59,799 nt of DNA from Zestomicrobium sp964482405. GTDB taxonomy: Archaea; Thermoproteota; Thermoprotei_A; Sulfolobales; NBVN01. The position numbers and the translations under genes were made by a program. Shown one piece after another: positions 59,753 to 59,799 of this stretch; positions within the stretch are counted from its first letter, which is position 1; each line of letters starts with the position of its first letter. The stretch covers positions 1 to 59,799 of the forward strand of contig CAYZXH010000003.1 of assembly GCA_964482405.1 (NCBI GenBank), written 5' to 3'. Under the pieces are notes generated by a model. The model searched no databases, had not been told where the DNA came from, and worked only from the letters and a program-made list of their open reading frames with translations.

Positions 59753-59772
59753 CCTCGTCCTTTAGGGCGGGG
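59753..59772 (+). repeat. IS200/IS605-end-like hairpin
   Basis: CCTCGTCC-TTTA-GGGCGGGG gives an eight-pair stem, with two G-U pairs, just after the preceding stop codon. It resembles both the archaeal IS200/IS605 terminal hairpins and the motif at 56803-56822. No transposase is seen before the window ends, so it may be a remnant, the edge of an element lying further right, or a terminator. Confidence 0.4.
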
Positions 59773-59799
59773 AATGGTTGAAAAAGCTTGTGAGCTTCG

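Overview
The window is archaeal chromosomal DNA, most likely from a hyperthermophilic Thermoproteota (crenarchaeal) organism close to Desulfurococcales-type lineages. The evidence is eukaryote-like information processing (ribosomal proteins S17e and S30e, a thermosome, PAN, fibrillarin/Nop5, TIP49, Elf1, TFE-beta, an archaeal CCA-adding enzyme, GatDE and a Sec61-beta), Alba chromatin protein, A/V-type ATPase, TATA-box promoters with very short leaders, many TTG/GTG starts, and intron-containing tRNA genes that encode their own CCA. The lineage below phylum level is inference.

Layout. 0.2-5.6 kb: KEOPS subunit Cgi121, a small ubiquitin-like/MoaD-like protein and S17e on the minus strand; then thermosome, PAN, a PUA-domain protein and a PAC2-type proteasome chaperone on the plus strand. 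5.6-15 kb: archaeosine tRNA-guanine transglycosylase lacking its PUA end (the PUA protein at 4326 looks like the missing piece), an Lsm protein, Alba, a candidate C/D-box sRNA, a dihydropteroate-synthase-related protein, a short MGMT, a DRG-type GTPase, RNase HII and a DUF354 protein. 15-24.5 kb: phosphosugar mutase, Trm112-like protein, TIP49, Trm1, TFE-beta, THEP1 NTPase, an HTH regulator, fibrillarin and Nop5. 24.5-32.7 kb: a possible structured RNA, S30e, GatD/GatE, tRNA-Leu(CAG) with a 17-nt intron, a class III aminotransferase, tRNA-Pro(GGG) with a 28-nt intron, ThpR, CCA-adding enzyme and a tandem Sm-like protein. 32.7-41.9 kb: a complete V/A-type ATPase operon (H-I-K-E-C-F-A-B-D) on the minus strand, with a K subunit carrying the residues known to bind sodium in Enterococcus hirae. 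42-48 kb: PINA-type ATPase, SufS-like desulfurase, a membrane glycosyltransferase-like protein and an AAA ATPase preceded by two perfect copies of a palindrome. 48-53.7 kb: Elf1, GGGP synthase, then a sulfur-assimilation group (O-phosphoserine sulfhydrylase-like enzyme, E1-like enzyme, TusA, IscS, IscU, second TusA-like protein). 53.7-54.1 kb: a gene-less stretch with a well-formed three-way-junction RNA fold. 54.1-59.1 kb: ferritin-like protein, a third class V aminotransferase, HTH/Zn-ribbon regulator, MscS with DUF432, Sec61-beta and MazG-like protein.

The most striking element is at 59112-59384: two 36-bp perfect inverted copies of a sequence matching archaeal origin recognition boxes (TTTCCAGTGGAAAC followed by G-strings), flanking about 200 bp of very AT-rich, itself palindromic DNA. 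I read it as a chromosomal replication origin bound by Orc1/Cdc6.

Functionally the window is mostly housekeeping: protein folding and degradation, tRNA maturation and modification (Cgi121, arcTGT, Trm1, Trm112, CCA enzyme, ThpR, GatDE), rRNA-guide methylation (fibrillarin/Nop5 plus a candidate guide RNA), transcription (TFE-beta, Elf1), energy coupling and sulfur/Fe-S supply.
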